Source of the DNA: an uncultured Bacilli bacterium | GTDB taxonomy: Bacteria > Bacillota_I > Bacilli_A > RFN20 > CAG-631 | DNA: 10,155 nucleotides | Assembly: GCA_934202505.1 (NCBI GenBank) | Contig: CAKPXW010000058.1 | Coordinates: 1 to 10,155 of the forward strand | Reading direction: 5' to 3' | Shown here: positions 1 through 7,125 of the stretch, in pieces | Numbering within the stretch: the first letter of the stretch is position 1 | How the letters are laid out: each line of letters begins with the position of its first letter | Program-made: the position numbers and the translations under genes | The notes under the pieces: generated by a model | The model's database searches: none | Told to the model about the DNA's origin: nothing | What the model saw: only the letters and a program-made list of their open reading frames with translations

Positions 1-1522
1 CATCTTTAATTAGTTTTATAAATTTTTCATATCCTTGTTTATTCATATGTACCATATCCGAAATAAAATATGAACTTAAATTATCAATTGTTTGTGTTTC
101 ATTTTTATAAAAATTTTTAGCATTATCTAATAATTTTATCTTGTTATTATTGCAATATTCTTTTAGTAATTTATTATATTCAATTTCGATATTTAAGAAA
201 TTGGAAAATGCTGGTGATGGCTCTACACTCATCAAATAAATAGTTGCATTAGGTAATTCATTTTTTAAAAGAGTTACTAATTGAGAAGCATATTGTATTA
301 CTTCTTCAGGCATTAATCCCATATGTAAATCATTAAAACCTAAATGTAAGAAAACCTTATCAGGATTATAAGGGATAATTAAATACTTAGCATAATTTAG
401 CCATTGATAGTAAGTTGTTGCTCCTATTCCAGTATCAATTGTATTATATACTGCTGGAAATTCTTTTTCAAAGTTAACAATATTAAAATTTGCATGCATC
501 ATATCAGTATATGAATCACCGCAAATAACAGCATTCCTTTTACTTTTACTATAATAATATCTATCAACATAATTTTTCATATAAGGATAATTGAATAAAT
601 AAGGCTCTTCATTTGTATTTTCAAATTCTTTTAAAAGCTCAATATTTCCATTATAAGCTCCTATCATAGAAAGACCATACCATTTTCCTTTTTGATAAAA
701 TTTTGGTTTATAGGTATTGGAATCAACATAATACATAATACCATTACCATACATCCAACCACTTTTTAAATAATCGAATTCTCCCACATATTTATAAAGT
801 CTAGTATCATAAGAAGCACCAGAGGAAATTCCTAAAAAGTGACAAGTAGAAAAATCCATTTCTCCAAATCCTTTTCGATAATATCCACCATTAATAAAAA
901 GCATATCACCAGTATAAGTTGAATTATCTTTATACTTTATTGACCCTTTTCCCAATTGATTATCATAGAAAGAATTTTCTGTTTGCATTTTTCCATTAAA
1001 GTAATGCATACCAATTGCATTTGTATAATAACTTTTAAAATATATAGTTCCAATTTTATCAATGTTGCTACCATTTTCAAACTTGCCAATATAAGTTCCT
1101 AAATTTGCTATTTCTAATTTACCATTTTCATCATTAAACTTATTATTTTTAAATTTCCCTGTATAGATGGCATGATCGCTTTTTCTTGTATATACTCCTT
1201 CAACAAGATTTAAATCATATGTAGAAGATAATGAAACATATCCTATGAATTGATCATTATTTTTTAAATATTTGACAAATACTTTTTTGCTTGTATCTAA
1301 CTCGTTGTCTTTAAAAGTCCCAGTTAATTCATAATTATTTATATAGGTAAGAGTACCTGTACCTGTAAATTTATTACTTACTTTTTCACCATTATATGTA
1401 ACATTAGAATTAATTATCTCATTACTTACAATAATAGGATCAACGTAATCATTACTTGCATTACTACATGAAGTTAAAAGTAATAATGCAATACAATATA
1501 AATTAAATTTATTTCTTTTCAT
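1..1522 (-). CDS. MORN-repeat / SGNH (GDSL-type) hydrolase lipoprotein, 3' end cut by window edge
   Basis: An open frame runs from the ATG at 1522 to the left edge with no stop (507 codons visible). The N-terminus is a lipoprotein signal: basic MKRNK, a hydrophobic stretch, then lipobox LTSC with Cys19 as the lipidation site, so the protein should sit on the outer face of the membrane. Residues ~40-290 carry degenerate MORN repeats (for example YTGKFKNNKFNDENG at ~119-133 and GWMYGNGIMYY at ~256-266). Residues ~325-507 are an SGNH hydrolase: block I CGDSY with Ser337, block II around GIGATT (365-370), block III GFND with Asn397, and block V DMVH with Asp489/His492. The full serine-hydrolase set is therefore present. 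It is a paralogue of the gene just upstream, which ends 23 residues after its block V His, so probably fewer than ten residues are missing here. The start lies one base after the upstream stop and has its own Shine-Dalgarno. Esterase activity (acetyl or feruloyl on plant glycan) is inferred; the substrate is unknown. Confidence 0.88.
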   Translation of the reverse strand, partial: MKRNKFNLYCIALLLLTSCSNASNDYVDPIIVSNEIINSNVTYNGEKVSNKFTGTGTLTYINNYELTGTFKDNELDTSKKVFVKYLKNNDQFIGYVSLSSTYDLNLVEGVYTRKSDHAIYTGKFKNNKFNDENGKLEIANLGTYIGKFENGSNIDKIGTIYFKSYYTNAIGMHYFNGKMQTENSFYDNQLGKGSIKYKDNSTYTGDMLFINGGYYRKGFGEMDFSTCHFLGISSGASYDTRLYKYVGEFDYLKSGWMYGNGIMYYVDSNTYKPKFYQKGKWYGLSMIGAYNGNIELLKEFENTNEEPYLFNYPYMKNYVDRYYYSKSKRNAVICGDSYTDMMHANFNIVNFEKEFPAVYNTIDTGIGATTYYQWLNYAKYLIIPYNPDKVFLHLGFNDLHMGLMPEEVIQYASQLVTLLKNELPNATIYLMSVEPSPAFSNFLNIEIEYNKLLKEYCNNNKIKLLDNAKNFYKNETQTIDNLSSYFISDMVHMNKQGYEKFIKLIKD

Positions 1523-1523
1523 A

Positions 1524-3062
1524 TTAAATTTCCTCTTGTGCAAGATAATCCATTATTATCTTAGACCACTTAGTATAACCTTTATCGTTTAAATGCAATC
1601 CATCATTTAAAAAATAAGAACTTAAATCATCAACTGGAGTCCAAGTATCAATGTTTGTCATTGTAACACTTCTAACATCAATTAACTTTACATTTTCATA
1701 ATCATTACTTACTTTTTCAAGAATTCTATTGACTTGTTCACGTTGAATATATGTACTTTGAGTTGAAACAGTAAGTAGTTGAGTTACAAGATAAATTTTA
1801 ACATTTGGATTATCTAAAAGACATTTATCAATAAATGTTTTCACGCTTTGTTCAATCATATCTAATTTAGCAAAATTAGCAATGTCATTTCCACCTATAT
1901 GCATAACAATATTATTTGGTGTATATGGTTTTATTAAAGTGTCATAATAATTTATCCAATCAGCAGATGTAGATCCCCCACACCCAACATTTATAGCATT
2001 TAAATCTCCAAAATATTTGCTAAAAGGTGTATCAGTATTGGTATTCATAAAAGTCATATATGAACTACCTGCAAAAACATATTCATAATGTTTATATTCG
2101 TAATTTTTATTAGATAAATAATAATCATAATTTTCTCTAAATCTTAAATAAGGAACTTCCATTTCCTTAGTGTAACCATCAATTAAAGTATAATCATCTT
2201 TTTGATATTCACCAAGTAAATGACAAGCAGAGAAGTATCCTTTTGCATAGCTTACAGGATTACCATTTTTATCTTTATAATACATGATACCATTACCATA
2301 AATCCATCCATTAACTGTATAATCAAATTCGCCAACATATTTATAAAGACTGTTTTCATTGCTAGTTCCCCAAATTCCAGCATTCATATTAGCTTCTGTA
2401 AAATCCATTTCTCCATAGCCTTTTCTAAGAAAAGAGGTTCCATCATAAAGTAAATCGCCAGTATATACTGACTTATCAGCATATTTTACAACTCCATATC
2501 CAATTTGATTGACCACGAATGTTGATAAGGATTTCATTACGCCTGTAAAATTAAAAATTCCTTCACCTTTTTCTTTATTTCCATCATAGTAAATAGTTCC
2601 AATTTGACCAATATTACTACCACCTACAAAAGAACCTATATAATATGAATTAGATGATAATTTCATTTTTCCATTTTCATCATTAAACTTGTTATCTTTA
2701 AATTTACCAGTATATATATTAACTCCAACCCCATAATCATAAGTTCCTTCAATATAAGAAACGTTATAATCTTCATCTATTGATATTTTGCCGATAAATT
2801 TATCTTTACTTGCCATAATTTTATAAGTTGAATCTTCATTATTATCAATTTTTCCATCTTTAAATGTTGTTGATAATGTATTATTATTTCTATATTTAAA
2901 AGTTCCTTTACCTTCAGGTTTTCCATTTTTTAATGTTCCAGTATATGAAACATTATAATTTAATTGATAATTTTTTACAGTTTTTTCACTTATATGATGA
3001 GAATTATTGTTATTACAAGATGTAAGTAACAATAAAGTTAAAAGTACATTAATTCTTTTCAT
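1524..3062 (-). CDS. MORN-repeat / SGNH (GDSL-type) hydrolase lipoprotein
   Basis: The 512-residue protein begins MKRINVLLTL and has lipobox LTSC with Cys16, followed by an Asn/Ser/His-rich tether. Residues ~39-285 are MORN-like repeats: YTGTLKNGKPEGKGTFKY (40-57), YTGKFKDNKFNDENG (117-131), YIGSFVGGSNIGQIGTIYY (141-159), KSVYTGDLLYDG (197-208) and YVGEFDYTVNGWIYGNGIMYY (242-262). Residues ~320-512 are an SGNH hydrolase: block I AGSSY with Ser334, block II NVGCGGS (358-364), block III HIGGND with Asn392, and block V NDGLH with Asp487/His490. All catalytic positions are intact. Block I reads GSS rather than the GDS of the neighbouring paralogue, so the two may differ in substrate. The start follows an AAAGGA Shine-Dalgarno 5 bases upstream, 11 bases after the arabinofuranosidase stop. 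MORN and SGNH families are well known. The role as a surface carbohydrate esterase acting with the arabinofuranosidase is inferred from operon context. Confidence 0.9.
   Translation of the reverse strand: MKRINVLLTLLLLTSCNNNNSHHISEKTVKNYQLNYNVSYTGTLKNGKPEGKGTFKYRNNNTLSTTFKDGKIDNNEDSTYKIMASKDKFIGKISIDEDYNVSYIEGTYDYGVGVNIYTGKFKDNKFNDENGKMKLSSNSYYIGSFVGGSNIGQIGTIYYDGNKEKGEGIFNFTGVMKSLSTFVVNQIGYGVVKYADKSVYTGDLLYDGTSFLRKGYGEMDFTEANMNAGIWGTSNENSLYKYVGEFDYTVNGWIYGNGIMYYKDKNGNPVSYAKGYFSACHLLGEYQKDDYTLIDGYTKEMEVPYLRFRENYDYYLSNKNYEYKHYEYVFAGSSYMTFMNTNTDTPFSKYFGDLNAINVGCGGSTSADWINYYDTLIKPYTPNNIVMHIGGNDIANFAKLDMIEQSVKTFIDKCLLDNPNVKIYLVTQLLTVSTQSTYIQREQVNRILEKVSNDYENVKLIDVRSVTMTNIDTWTPVDDLSSYFLNDGLHLNDKGYTKWSKIIMDYLAQEEI
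1531..1536 (-). promoter_or_regulatory. Ribosome binding site of the second MORN-SGNH gene, inside the preceding gene
   Basis: AGAGGA lies within the last codons of the first MORN-SGNH gene, 8 bases before the ATG at 1522. The upstream stop and this start are separated by one base (TAATATG), so the two paralogues are probably translated in a coupled way. Confidence 0.7.
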
Positions 3063-3067
3063 CTTAA

Positions 3068-3073
3068 TCCTTT
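3068..3073 (-). promoter_or_regulatory. Ribosome binding site of the first MORN-SGNH gene
   Basis: AAAGGA follows directly on the TAG stop of the arabinofuranosidase gene and ends 5 bases before the ATG at 3062. It supports that start, which also gives a complete lipoprotein signal. Confidence 0.7.
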
Positions 3074-5005
3074 CTAACGGAGTTTTACTTGTAAGATTGT
3101 AATTGAATATGGTTCTACATAGCAGGCATTACTTGATGTATCATTTTCAATTAATTCTAAGTTTTCATTACCCGTTTTATTTGTGTTTTCAAAAGAATCT
3201 GAAGTCACATAACTTCGGCTTATATATTCACTAATACTATTATTGGTAATTTTTAATCTTTTTGTAGAAGTATTAATAATCGAAATGCTCATTTCCTTTT
3301 GATTACTAGCAATACTACCTGAAACTTCAATATAAGAATCAAAAGATTTAGTATTACAATTAATATTTAAATAATAATCTTCCATATATTTACTATAAAG
3401 CATAGTTGCATATCCACTACCCTCTAAGAAGGCATTATAATCATCGGTATAAATTTGTCCTTGAACCGCATTTATTGTTGATGAGTAACAAGCAATATCA
3501 ACAATATCAGCATTTTTCATAAATACATTTAAACATGATGCAACACCCATTCCATCTTTTAATCTAGATTGGGACTCGGCATTTTCATAAGCATATTCAT
3601 CAATAGACATTTTTATATTTGTTGCATTTTGTAAATTCCTATGTAATTTAATGCGCATTTCCGCTTGATTTTTTAACGATTTAATATGTTCTTTGACATC
3701 ATATTCATTTCTTGTTGCATAAAAATGTTCACTTAATAAATCGATATTAGAATTACACTGATTTACCATTGTTTGCGACCAAGAAGAATAATTATCACCA
3801 ACAGCAATTATTTTTAAATTGTTGGATATTTTTTTGATTCCTTTTGCAATTTCATTATGCTTTTTTGTATAACTTGCAATATCCATATGACCTAATTGCC
3901 AAGTGCCATTCATTTCATTGCCAATAGAAATATATTCAACATTATATGGCTCTTTTTGTGGTCGCATAGAAGCATATGTTCCACTTGTACCATTTAAATA
4001 TTCCACTTCATCAATAGCCATTTGTACAGAACCAAGTCCTGAATTTAAAACAACATTAGGAGTAGCATTTAAATAATTACACATATACATAAATTCATCT
4101 ATTCCAAAGTCATTTGGTTCATAGATACTATAAAATCCATTGGCTTCTATTTTTGTTAAGTCAGACATTAAACGATCATTATCATCTTTAAAATCTTCAA
4201 GAAGACCTGCATAATTTAAATTTCTTTTGCTTACTCTTTTATCACGATCTAAAATACCATCATAAAAATCATAGCCAGAAACAAAATTTCCTCCAGGCCA
4301 ACGATAAAATGGTGCGTTTAATTGCTTTAATAATTGAAGTGTATCATAACGCATACCATTGATATTATCACTTTTCATTAATGATAAAGAATCAATAGAA
4401 AATATTCCAGATAATGCTTCAAAAGTAATTGTATATTTTCCTTGAGTAGTAAGTTCTACATTATATTCATATTTTTTATAGTCATTAGAATTTATTGCTA
4501 TTTCTTTTTCAATTAATTCATTACTACTTTTTAAAGAAATCTTTATTTTCCCATTACCCTTACCATAAAAGTAGCCATTATATTTATCTGCTTTTAATTT
4601 TAAACCTTTTTGACTAATAGCACCTTTATTTTGAAATCGTACAGCATAGGTACCACTATAAGTATTAACATTATCAGATTCAATATTTTCGCTATTAGTC
4701 ACTTTCCATTGCGAAACATCTTCGCCAACTTTACTTACAAATTTTCTATCTAAAATTTCTTCAGCCCATAATCCATTATAGATACATTTTTCTATATGCT
4801 CGATAAATGTCCCATAAATATTTTTTGATATTTGATTTTTATTATAAGAAGAAGGAGTAAAAAAGATTTTTAATTCTTCATAATCAATATTTTCATTAGT
4901 AGATGTTTGAGAAGTTGTATTATTACTTGAATTATTAATATTGCTACAAGAACTAATTCCCATACAAATAGCAAAACACATATTTAATTTAAGTATAGTA
5001 TTCAT
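3074..5005 (-). CDS. Alpha-L-arabinofuranosidase, GH51, surface lipoprotein
   Basis: The 643-residue enzyme should release terminal L-arabinofuranose from arabinan, arabinoxylan or arabinogalactan by the retaining mechanism. The N-terminus has a hydrophobic signal and lipobox ISSC (Cys20), then an Asn/Ser/Thr-rich tether to about residue 40. GH51 landmarks are clear: NIYGTFIEHI with CIYNGLWAE (62-82), RWPGGNF (235-241), acid/base Glu364 in GNE followed by WQLGH (362-373), EHFY (426-429), and nucleophile Glu470 in MSIDEY (466-471). Residues ~90-215 form a beta-rich insertion resembling a CBM4_9-type carbohydrate-binding domain, which explains the length over the ~500 residues of cytoplasmic GH51 enzymes. 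A C-terminal beta-sandwich covers roughly 550-643. The stop is TAG. The start has a strong AAAGGTGGAG site 5 bases upstream. GH51 enzymes of Firmicutes such as Bacillus subtilis AbfA are usually cytoplasmic, so the lipoprotein form suggests attack on polymer at the cell surface. Family assignment is secure; the exact glycan is not. Confidence 0.95.
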   Translation of the reverse strand: MNTILKLNMCFAICMGISSCSNINNSSNNTTSQTSTNENIDYEELKIFFTPSSYNKNQISKNIYGTFIEHIEKCIYNGLWAEEILDRKFVSKVGEDVSQWKVTNSENIESDNVNTYSGTYAVRFQNKGAISQKGLKLKADKYNGYFYGKGNGKIKISLKSSNELIEKEIAINSNDYKKYEYNVELTTQGKYTITFEALSGIFSIDSLSLMKSDNINGMRYDTLQLLKQLNAPFYRWPGGNFVSGYDFYDGILDRDKRVSKRNLNYAGLLEDFKDDNDRLMSDLTKIEANGFYSIYEPNDFGIDEFMYMCNYLNATPNVVLNSGLGSVQMAIDEVEYLNGTSGTYASMRPQKEPYNVEYISIGNEMNGTWQLGHMDIASYTKKHNEIAKGIKKISNNLKIIAVGDNYSSWSQTMVNQCNSNIDLLSEHFYATRNEYDVKEHIKSLKNQAEMRIKLHRNLQNATNIKMSIDEYAYENAESQSRLKDGMGVASCLNVFMKNADIVDIACYSSTINAVQGQIYTDDYNAFLEGSGYATMLYSKYMEDYYLNINCNTKSFDSYIEVSGSIASNQKEMSISIINTSTKRLKITNNSISEYISRSYVTSDSFENTNKTGNENLELIENDTSSNACYVEPYSITILQVKLR

Positions 5006-5010
5006 TTTTA

Positions 5011-5020
5011 CTCCACCTTT
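5011..5020 (-). promoter_or_regulatory. Strong ribosome binding site of the GH51 lipoprotein gene
   Basis: AAAGGTGGAG on the minus strand ends 5 bases before the ATG at 5005, within the 24-bp gap after the MORN/Fn3 gene. It is one of the strongest sites in the window and supports the chosen start and independent initiation of the arabinofuranosidase. Confidence 0.75.
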
Positions 5021-5029
5021 CTTTATTAT

Positions 5030-7066
5030 TTAAAATGCTTTAGTAAGATTTAAAACGCCTTCTACGCGGTATTCTTCTAATAAATCATCTTCAGTAAATG
5101 ATTCATCTTTAGTTAAAGTTCCTTCTTTCCAGTCCCAGTTTCCAACAACATAACCATAAGGAGTGCCATCTTCATTTTTAATATACATGATACCTTTTCC
5201 ATAGAACCAACCATGGTTTATAGTATCAAAACCACCAATGTATCTATCAAATTGTTTAGTTTGTAAAATTTCTGAAGTTGTATTTGTATAAGAAGCAAAC
5301 CAACCACAGTTTTCAGCATTTGTCCAAACATTAGCACCATTTCCAACTCTTTGGAATTCTTTATTTGCAGTTACAAACACATCACCTTCATAGTATTGTC
5401 CACCAAAATTGATTTTACCAATTCCAGTTTCATTAGCTTTAGGATAGCAAAATCCTTCCATAATACCTTTCCAGTATTGAATACCAGTACCATTATTATA
5501 ATAAGCTGGGAAAGTATAAGTGCCATATTGACCATCAGGAGAGCCATTTACAAACTTACCTCTATAAGAATTTCCCTCTTCAATATTACCAGTAGTAGAC
5601 CAAGAGAAAACGCCATTGTCATCATTGAAGTTATCATTTACAAATTTACCTTCATAATACATGTTGTTTTCATAGGTAAGTCTTCCTTCACAACGAGTAT
5701 TATCATTATTAATAGTACCTACGAATTTTGCACCATCATCATAGTTTATTTCTCCAGGTAAAGCTTTAGTAAGATTTAAAACACCTTCTACGCGGTATTC
5801 TTCTAATAAATCATCTTCAGTAAATGATTCATCTTTAGTTAAAGTTCCTTCTTTCCAGTCCCAGTTTCCAACAACATAACCATAAGGAGTGCCATCTTCA
5901 TTTTTAATATACATGATACCTTTTCCATAGAACCAACCATGGTTTATAGTATCAAAACCACCAATGTATCTATCAAATTGTTTAGTTTGTAAAATTTCTG
6001 AAGTTGTATTTGTATAAGAAGCAAACCAACCACAGTTTTCAGCATTTGTCCAAACATTAGCACCATTTCCAACTCTTTGGAATTCTTTATTTGCAGTTAC
6101 AAACACATCACCTTCATAGTATTGTCCACCAAAATTGATTTTACCAATTCCAGTTTCATTAGCTTTAGGATAGCAAAATCCTTCCATAATACCTTTCCAG
6201 TATTGAATACCAGTACCATTATTATAATAAGCTGGGAAAGTATAAGTGCCATATTGACCATCAGGAGAGCCATTTACAAACTTACCTCTATAAGAATTTC
6301 CCTCTTCAATATTACCAGTAGTAGACCAAGAGAAAACGCCATTGTCATCATTGAAGTTATCATTTACAAATTTACCTTCATAATACATGTTGTTTTCATA
6401 GGTAAGTCTTCCTTCTTTTCTTGTAAAGTCATCATTAAAATAACCAGAATATACAGTGTTATTAGCGTAAGTAAATGTTCCTTTTCCAACTGGTTTTCCT
6501 TGTTCAACTAAAATGTTCCATTTTCCGCCATTTTCATCTACTTTATCAACCCATCTTTCAATTGTATAATTAAATTCAGCTGGATCAGAATTAGTAAATG
6601 TTTCCTCATCACCACAGGCAATTACTTTAATAATATAATTTCCTTCATTGTTAAAAGCATCGATGGTTCCATTAGAAACAATTTCTTGATAATCCATTAT
6701 TACTTGATCACCATTATAAATTGCTATTTTATAGCTTGTAGCATTTTCAACAACATCAAATGTAACAACTAATTTGTTAGTTTCATCGTTTGTTTTTAAT
6801 ACTAATAGATTGGTAGGAGTTGAAAGTTTTGTCTTTTCAATAACTGATATGCTATCACTTGGAGTAGTAGAATCAATTGTTGATGAAGAATCAATTGTTG
6901 ATGAAGAATTAGTGTTTGATGAAGAATTTGATGTTTGACTTGTAGAGTCTATATTAGTAGTTGAATCTGTTGTTGAATTTGAATCATTAGAACTATTATG
7001 ATTACTACAACCAACAACAACTAATGAACTTACTAATAATGTTTTTAATAAATTACTTTTTTTCAT
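5030..7066 (-). CDS. MORN-repeat lipoprotein with Fn3-like domain and two near-identical 242-residue modules
   Basis: The 678-residue surface protein shows no recognisable catalytic domain. A signal peptide ends at lipobox VVGC (Cys20). Residues 21-~78 are a Ser/Thr/Asn/Asp linker with short repeats (SSTIDS twice). Residues ~80-168 (from LSTPTNL to PAEFNYTIE) look like a fibronectin type III-type beta-sandwich. Residues 194-435 and 436-677 are two tandem MORN modules of exactly 242 residues. Residues 218-435 and 460-677 are identical, while the first 24 residues of each module have diverged. The repeats share their pattern with the MORN parts of the two SGNH lipoproteins downstream (for example FVNDNFNDDNG, GKFVNGSPDGQYGTY, HGWFYGKGIMYI). 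The start follows AAAGGAAAGGAA 5 bases upstream, and a 59-bp gap separates it from the GH2 gene. A scaffold, glycan-binding or spacer role at the surface is inferred from architecture and operon context; the molecular function is unknown. Confidence 0.9.
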   Translation of the reverse strand: MKKSNLLKTLLVSSLVVVGCSNHNSSNDSNSTTDSTTNIDSTSQTSNSSSNTNSSSTIDSSSTIDSTTPSDSISVIEKTKLSTPTNLLVLKTNDETNKLVVTFDVVENATSYKIAIYNGDQVIMDYQEIVSNGTIDAFNNEGNYIIKVIACGDEETFTNSDPAEFNYTIERWVDKVDENGGKWNILVEQGKPVGKGTFTYANNTVYSGYFNDDFTRKEGRLTYENNMYYEGKFVNDNFNDDNGVFSWSTTGNIEEGNSYRGKFVNGSPDGQYGTYTFPAYYNNGTGIQYWKGIMEGFCYPKANETGIGKINFGGQYYEGDVFVTANKEFQRVGNGANVWTNAENCGWFASYTNTTSEILQTKQFDRYIGGFDTINHGWFYGKGIMYIKNEDGTPYGYVVGNWDWKEGTLTKDESFTEDDLLEEYRVEGVLNLTKALPGEINYDDGAKFVGTINNDNTRCEGRLTYENNMYYEGKFVNDNFNDDNGVFSWSTTGNIEEGNSYRGKFVNGSPDGQYGTYTFPAYYNNGTGIQYWKGIMEGFCYPKANETGIGKINFGGQYYEGDVFVTANKEFQRVGNGANVWTNAENCGWFASYTNTTSEILQTKQFDRYIGGFDTINHGWFYGKGIMYIKNEDGTPYGYVVGNWDWKEGTLTKDESFTEDDLLEEYRVEGVLNLTKAF
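5037..5689 (-). repeat. 653-bp direct repeat, 3' copy within the MORN/Fn3 lipoprotein gene
   Basis: This segment matches 5763-6415 at an offset of exactly 726 bases (242 codons). Comparing the copies base by base I find one difference, G at 5057 against A at 5783, which is synonymous in a Gly codon. It encodes residues 460-677, identical to residues 218-435. Similarity stops abruptly at 5690, and at the other end the copy finishes one codon before the gene's stop. Confidence 0.95.
5763..6415 (-). repeat. 653-bp direct repeat, 5' copy within the MORN/Fn3 lipoprotein gene
   Basis: This is the partner of 5037-5689 and encodes residues 218-435. The 73 bases between the copies (5690-5762) and the 73 bases before this copy (6416-6488) each encode a diverged version of the same 24-residue MORN segment, so the true period is 726 bp with a homogenised 653-bp part. 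The spacing keeps the reading frame, so recombination between copies would delete or add whole modules. Confidence 0.95.
6870..6923 (-). repeat. 18-bp tandem repeat coding the Ser/Thr linker
   Basis: Two perfect 18-bp units (6870-6887 and 6888-6905) are followed by a third unit matching at 14 of 18 positions (6906-6923) and then a more degenerate stretch. They encode the SSTIDS-type repeats of the linker between the lipid anchor and the Fn3-like domain. The unit is six codons, so gain or loss would change linker length without a frameshift. Confidence 0.75.
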
Positions 7067-7125
7067 TTTTATTCCTTTCCTTTTTTAATTTATTTTTTTG
7101 CAAATTTAATTGCATTACAACCTTG
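7067..7125 (-). promoter_or_regulatory. Longest intergenic gap: dyad, possible weak internal promoter, strong ribosome site
   Basis: This 59-bp gap lies between the GH2 stop and the MORN/Fn3 lipoprotein start. A 16-bp imperfect dyad (TGCAAATTTAATTGCA on the plus strand, 7099-7114; 6 of 8 positions pair) sits in the middle. On the minus strand a TTGTAA (7115-7120) is followed after 17 bases by AAAAAT, a poor -35/-10 pair. An AAAGGAAAGGAA Shine-Dalgarno (7072-7083) lies 5 bases before the ATG. The ribosome site is convincing. The dyad could be a regulator operator or chance in AT-rich DNA, and the promoter is speculative. Confidence 0.35.

Noticed and set aside
2220..2453. Plus-strand ORF of 77 codons
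   Set aside because: It is antisense within the MORN part of a well-supported lipoprotein gene, with biased Ile/Ser composition and no recognisable motif.
5351..6511. Two similar plus-strand ORFs (5351-5761 and 6077-6511)
   Set aside because: They lie antisense inside the two copies of the 653-bp repeat and are similar only because the repeat is. They have low-complexity Ile/Ser/Thr-rich translations and no ribosome site or family signature.
7095..7125. Intrinsic terminator after the GH2 gene
   Set aside because: The dyad has only a five-base continuous stem and, in the direction of transcription, is followed by an A-rich run rather than a T tract.
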